From positions 1-64,000 of the forward strand of contig NW_026870566.1 in NCBI RefSeq assembly GCF_963576545.1: a DNA stretch of 64,000 bases, read 5' to 3'. The notes beneath the pieces were generated by a model, which was given only the letters and a program-made list of their open reading frames with translations, did not search any database and had not been told where the DNA came from. Source of the stretch: Limanda limanda (Eukaryota; Chordata; Actinopteri; Pleuronectiformes; Pleuronectidae). Within the stretch, counting starts at the first letter, position 1, and each line of letters begins with the position of its first letter. Positions 62,067 through 64,000 of this stretch are shown in pieces. The translations under genes were made by a program, and so were the position numbers.

Positions 62067-64000
62067 CTACCATCCTTGAGCTTCTCCGACTTTCGGAAGG
62101 GTTAGGGTTAGGGTTAGGGATGAAAGCACATAGGAGAAAGAGATATTCTTGAATAACTTTTTTTGTGAAGGTCGGAGAGACTTGCAAGTAGGCTCTACCC
62201 CCACTAAATGGGGTAGCGCGCATCGATCGGTACCATCCTTGAGCTTCTCCGACTTTCGGAAGGGTTAGGGTTAGGGTTAGGGATGAAAGCACATAGGAGA
62301 AAGAGATATTCTTGAATAACTTTTTTTGTGAAGGTCGGAGAGACTTGGAAAGTGGTTGCATCTGGACTAATTTGGGTCCTGCGGATCGATTGGTACCATC
62401 CCCGAGCTTGTACGACCTTCGGAAGAGGTCCACCGACGAAATTCCCCCAAATCTGAGGAGATATTCTTGAATAACTTTTTTTGTGAAGGTTGGAGAGACT
62501 TGCAAGTAGGCTCTACCCCCACTAAATGGGGTAGCGCGCATCGATCGGTACCATCCTTGAGCTTCTCCGACTTTCGGAAGGGTTAGGGTTAGGGTTAGGG
62601 ATGAAAGCACATAGGAGAAAGAGATATTCTTGAATAACTTTTTTTGTGAAGGTCGGAGAGACTTGCAAGTAGGCTCTACCCCCACTAAATGGGGTAGCGC
62701 GCATCGATCGGTACCATCATTGAGCTTCTCCGACTTTCGGAAGGGTTAGGGTTAGGGTTAGGGATGAAAGCACATAGGAGAAAGAGATATTCTTGAATAA
62801 CTTTTTTTGTGAAGGTCGGAGAGACTTGCAAGTAGGCTCTACCCCCACTAAATGGGGTAGCGCGCATCGATCGGTACCATCTTTGAGCTTCTCCGACTTT
62901 CGGAAGGGTTAGGGTTAGGGTTAGGGATGAAAGCACATAGGAGAAAGAGATATTCTTGAATAACTTTTTTTGTGAAGGTCGGAGAGACTTGGAAAGTGGT
63001 TGCATCTGGACTAATTTGGGTCCTGCGGATCGATTGGTACCATCCCCGAGCTTGTACGACCTTCGGAAGAGGTCGACCGACGAAATTCCCCCAAATCTGA
63101 GGAGATATTCTTGAATAACTTTTTTTGTGAATGTCGGAGAGACTTGCAAGTAGGCTGTACCCCCACTAAATGGGGTAGCGCGCATCGATCGGTACCATCC
63201 TTGAGCTTCTCCGACTTTCGGAAGGGTTAGGGTTAGGGTTAGGGATGAAAGCACATAGGAGAAAGAGATATTCTTGAAAAACGTTTTTTGTGAAGGTCGG
63301 AGAGACTTGCAAGTAGGCTCTACCCCCACTAAATGGGGTAGCGCGCATCGATCGGTACCATCCTTGAGCTTCTCCGACTTTCGGAAGGGTTAGGGTTAGG
63401 GTTAGGGATGAAAGCACATAGGAGAAAGAGATATTCTTGAATAACTTTTTTTGTGAAGGTCGGAGAGACTTGCAAGTAGGCTCTACCCCCACTAAATGGG
63501 GTAGCGCGCATCGATCGGTACCATCTTTGAGCTTCTCCGACTTTCGGAAGGGTTAGGGTTAGGGTTAGGGATGAAAGCACATAGGAGAAAGAGATATTCT
63601 TGAATAACTTTTTTTGTGAAGGTCGGAGAGACTTGGAAAGTGGTTGCATCTGGACTAATTTGGGTCCTGCGGATCGATTGGTACCATCCCCGAGCTTGTA
63701 CGACCTTCGGAAGAGGTCGACCGACGAAATTCCCCCAAATCTGAGGAGATATTCTTGAATAACTTTTTTTGTGAATGTCGGAGAGACTTGCAAGTAGGCT
63801 GTACCCCCACTAAATGGGGTAGCGCGCATCGATCGGTACCATCCTTGAGCTTCTCCGACTTTCGGAAGGGTTAGGGTTAGGGTTAGGGATGAAAGCACAT
63901 AGGAGAAAGAGATATTCTTGAATAACGTTTTTTGTGAAGGTCGGAGAGACTTGCAAGTAGGCTCTACCCCCACTAAATGGGGTAGCGCGCATCGATCGGT
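62067..64000 (+). repeat. GCTACC-anchored block, copy at the right end
   Basis: The marker GATCGCTACC at 62067, with AACC-TTTTTT 235 bp upstream at 61832, is followed by A B C A A B C A, the order seen after 34171. It runs into an AABC 644-bp tandem pair marked by GGCTGTACC at 63157 and 63801. The sequence is still in the array at the last base, so the satellite continues beyond the window. Confidence 0.8.

Larger units (their letters stand above)
1..64000 (+). repeat. Higher-order satellite array with embedded TTAGGG tracts (whole window)
   Basis: The entire window is a head-to-tail array of 155-163 bp monomers, each beginning at GTACCATCC. All copies lie in one orientation, with TTAGGG always on the plus strand; I saw no inverted copy. 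Three monomer types (A, B, C) share a 45-bp core and differ in the flanking modules. They alternate as A(n)BC, giving periods of 318, 481 and 644 bp. By length there are about 400 monomers. Apart from the first few kb, monomers differ by scattered substitutions and by one-repeat (6 bp) steps in the telomeric tract. No gene, tRNA, rRNA or transposon was recognised anywhere. The monomer is nucleosome-sized, which is typical of heterochromatic satellites. Eukaryotic origin is inferred from the telomere motif and the array structure. Subtelomeric or pericentromeric location is a guess. Confidence 0.97.

Noticed and set aside
1..64000. CRISPR array
   Set aside because: Repeats are direct and regular, but the stretches between them are themselves repeats with three fixed types, not unique spacers, and the unit is about 160 bp.
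1..64000. Plant-type telomere repeat
   Set aside because: The unit is TTAGGG, not TTTAGGG; I saw no TTTAGGG arrays.
1..64000. Transposon or viral element at the origin of the array
   Set aside because: No transposase, reverse transcriptase or capsid-like frame, no terminal inverted repeats flanking a block and no target-site duplication could be seen.

Overview
The whole 64-kb window is one satellite DNA array. I see no credible protein-coding gene, RNA gene, CRISPR array or transposon in it. The array carries short TTAGGG tracts, all in the same orientation. TTAGGG is the telomere repeat of vertebrates and many other animals, many fungi and trypanosomatids, so the source is almost certainly a eukaryote. 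I cannot name the species. Subtelomeric or pericentromeric heterochromatin is the natural setting, but the window contains no flanking unique DNA to decide.

Basic unit. Every monomer is about 155-163 bp and is built from three blocks: a 5' module starting at GTACCATCC, a near-invariant 45-bp core containing a T7 run, and a 45-bp 3' module. There are two 5' modules: T (73 bp, with GGG(TTAGGG)3, or 67 bp with GGG(TTAGGG)2) and N (65 bp, no telomeric repeat). There are two 3' modules: L (ends GCGCGCATCGATCG) and R (ends GCGGATCGATTG). Only three combinations are common: A = T-core-L (163 or 157 bp), B = T-core-R (163/157 bp) and C = N-core-L (155 bp). They follow a strict order: B is followed by C, and the pattern is A(n)BC with n varying from 0 to about 7. 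ABC is 481 bp, BC is 318 bp and AABC is 644 bp. By length the window holds about 400 monomers.

Layout. From 1 to about 2.2 kb the same repeats are full of single-base insertions and deletions, plus one 60-bp internal deletion and one C monomer with telomeric bases in an unusual place. This looks like a poorly polished contig end. 3.6-5.2 kb is a pure BC dimer run. 7.6-10.5 kb carries a 1433-bp tandem duplication, and 14-19.5 kb nested 1127/2254-bp duplications. 21.7-25.8 kb is a 2079-bp (13-monomer) tandem duplication with a third copy at 37.5-39.6 kb. 26.6-31.9 kb and 39.8-41.3 kb share 1119-, 2075- and 793-bp spacings. 32.4-50.5 kb contains repeated copies of a super-unit marked by a GGTACC to GCTACC change, with recurring 1769, 4168, 5937 and 7670-bp offsets. 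53.5-58 kb has 1451/2250-bp copies. The last 1.3 kb is an AABC 644-bp tandem pair.

The main points of interest are: a telomeric tract fixed inside two of three monomer types, long enough for exactly one four-tract G-quadruplex in the 21-bp form but not in the 15-bp form; the strict modular order and its three violations, which descend from one event; the super-repeat tracked by linked variants; and an excess of CpG to TpG/CpA changes suggesting cytosine methylation. The many long open frames on the minus strand are a by-product of unit length and of CCCTAA reading as Leu-Thr or Pro-Asn, not evidence of genes.
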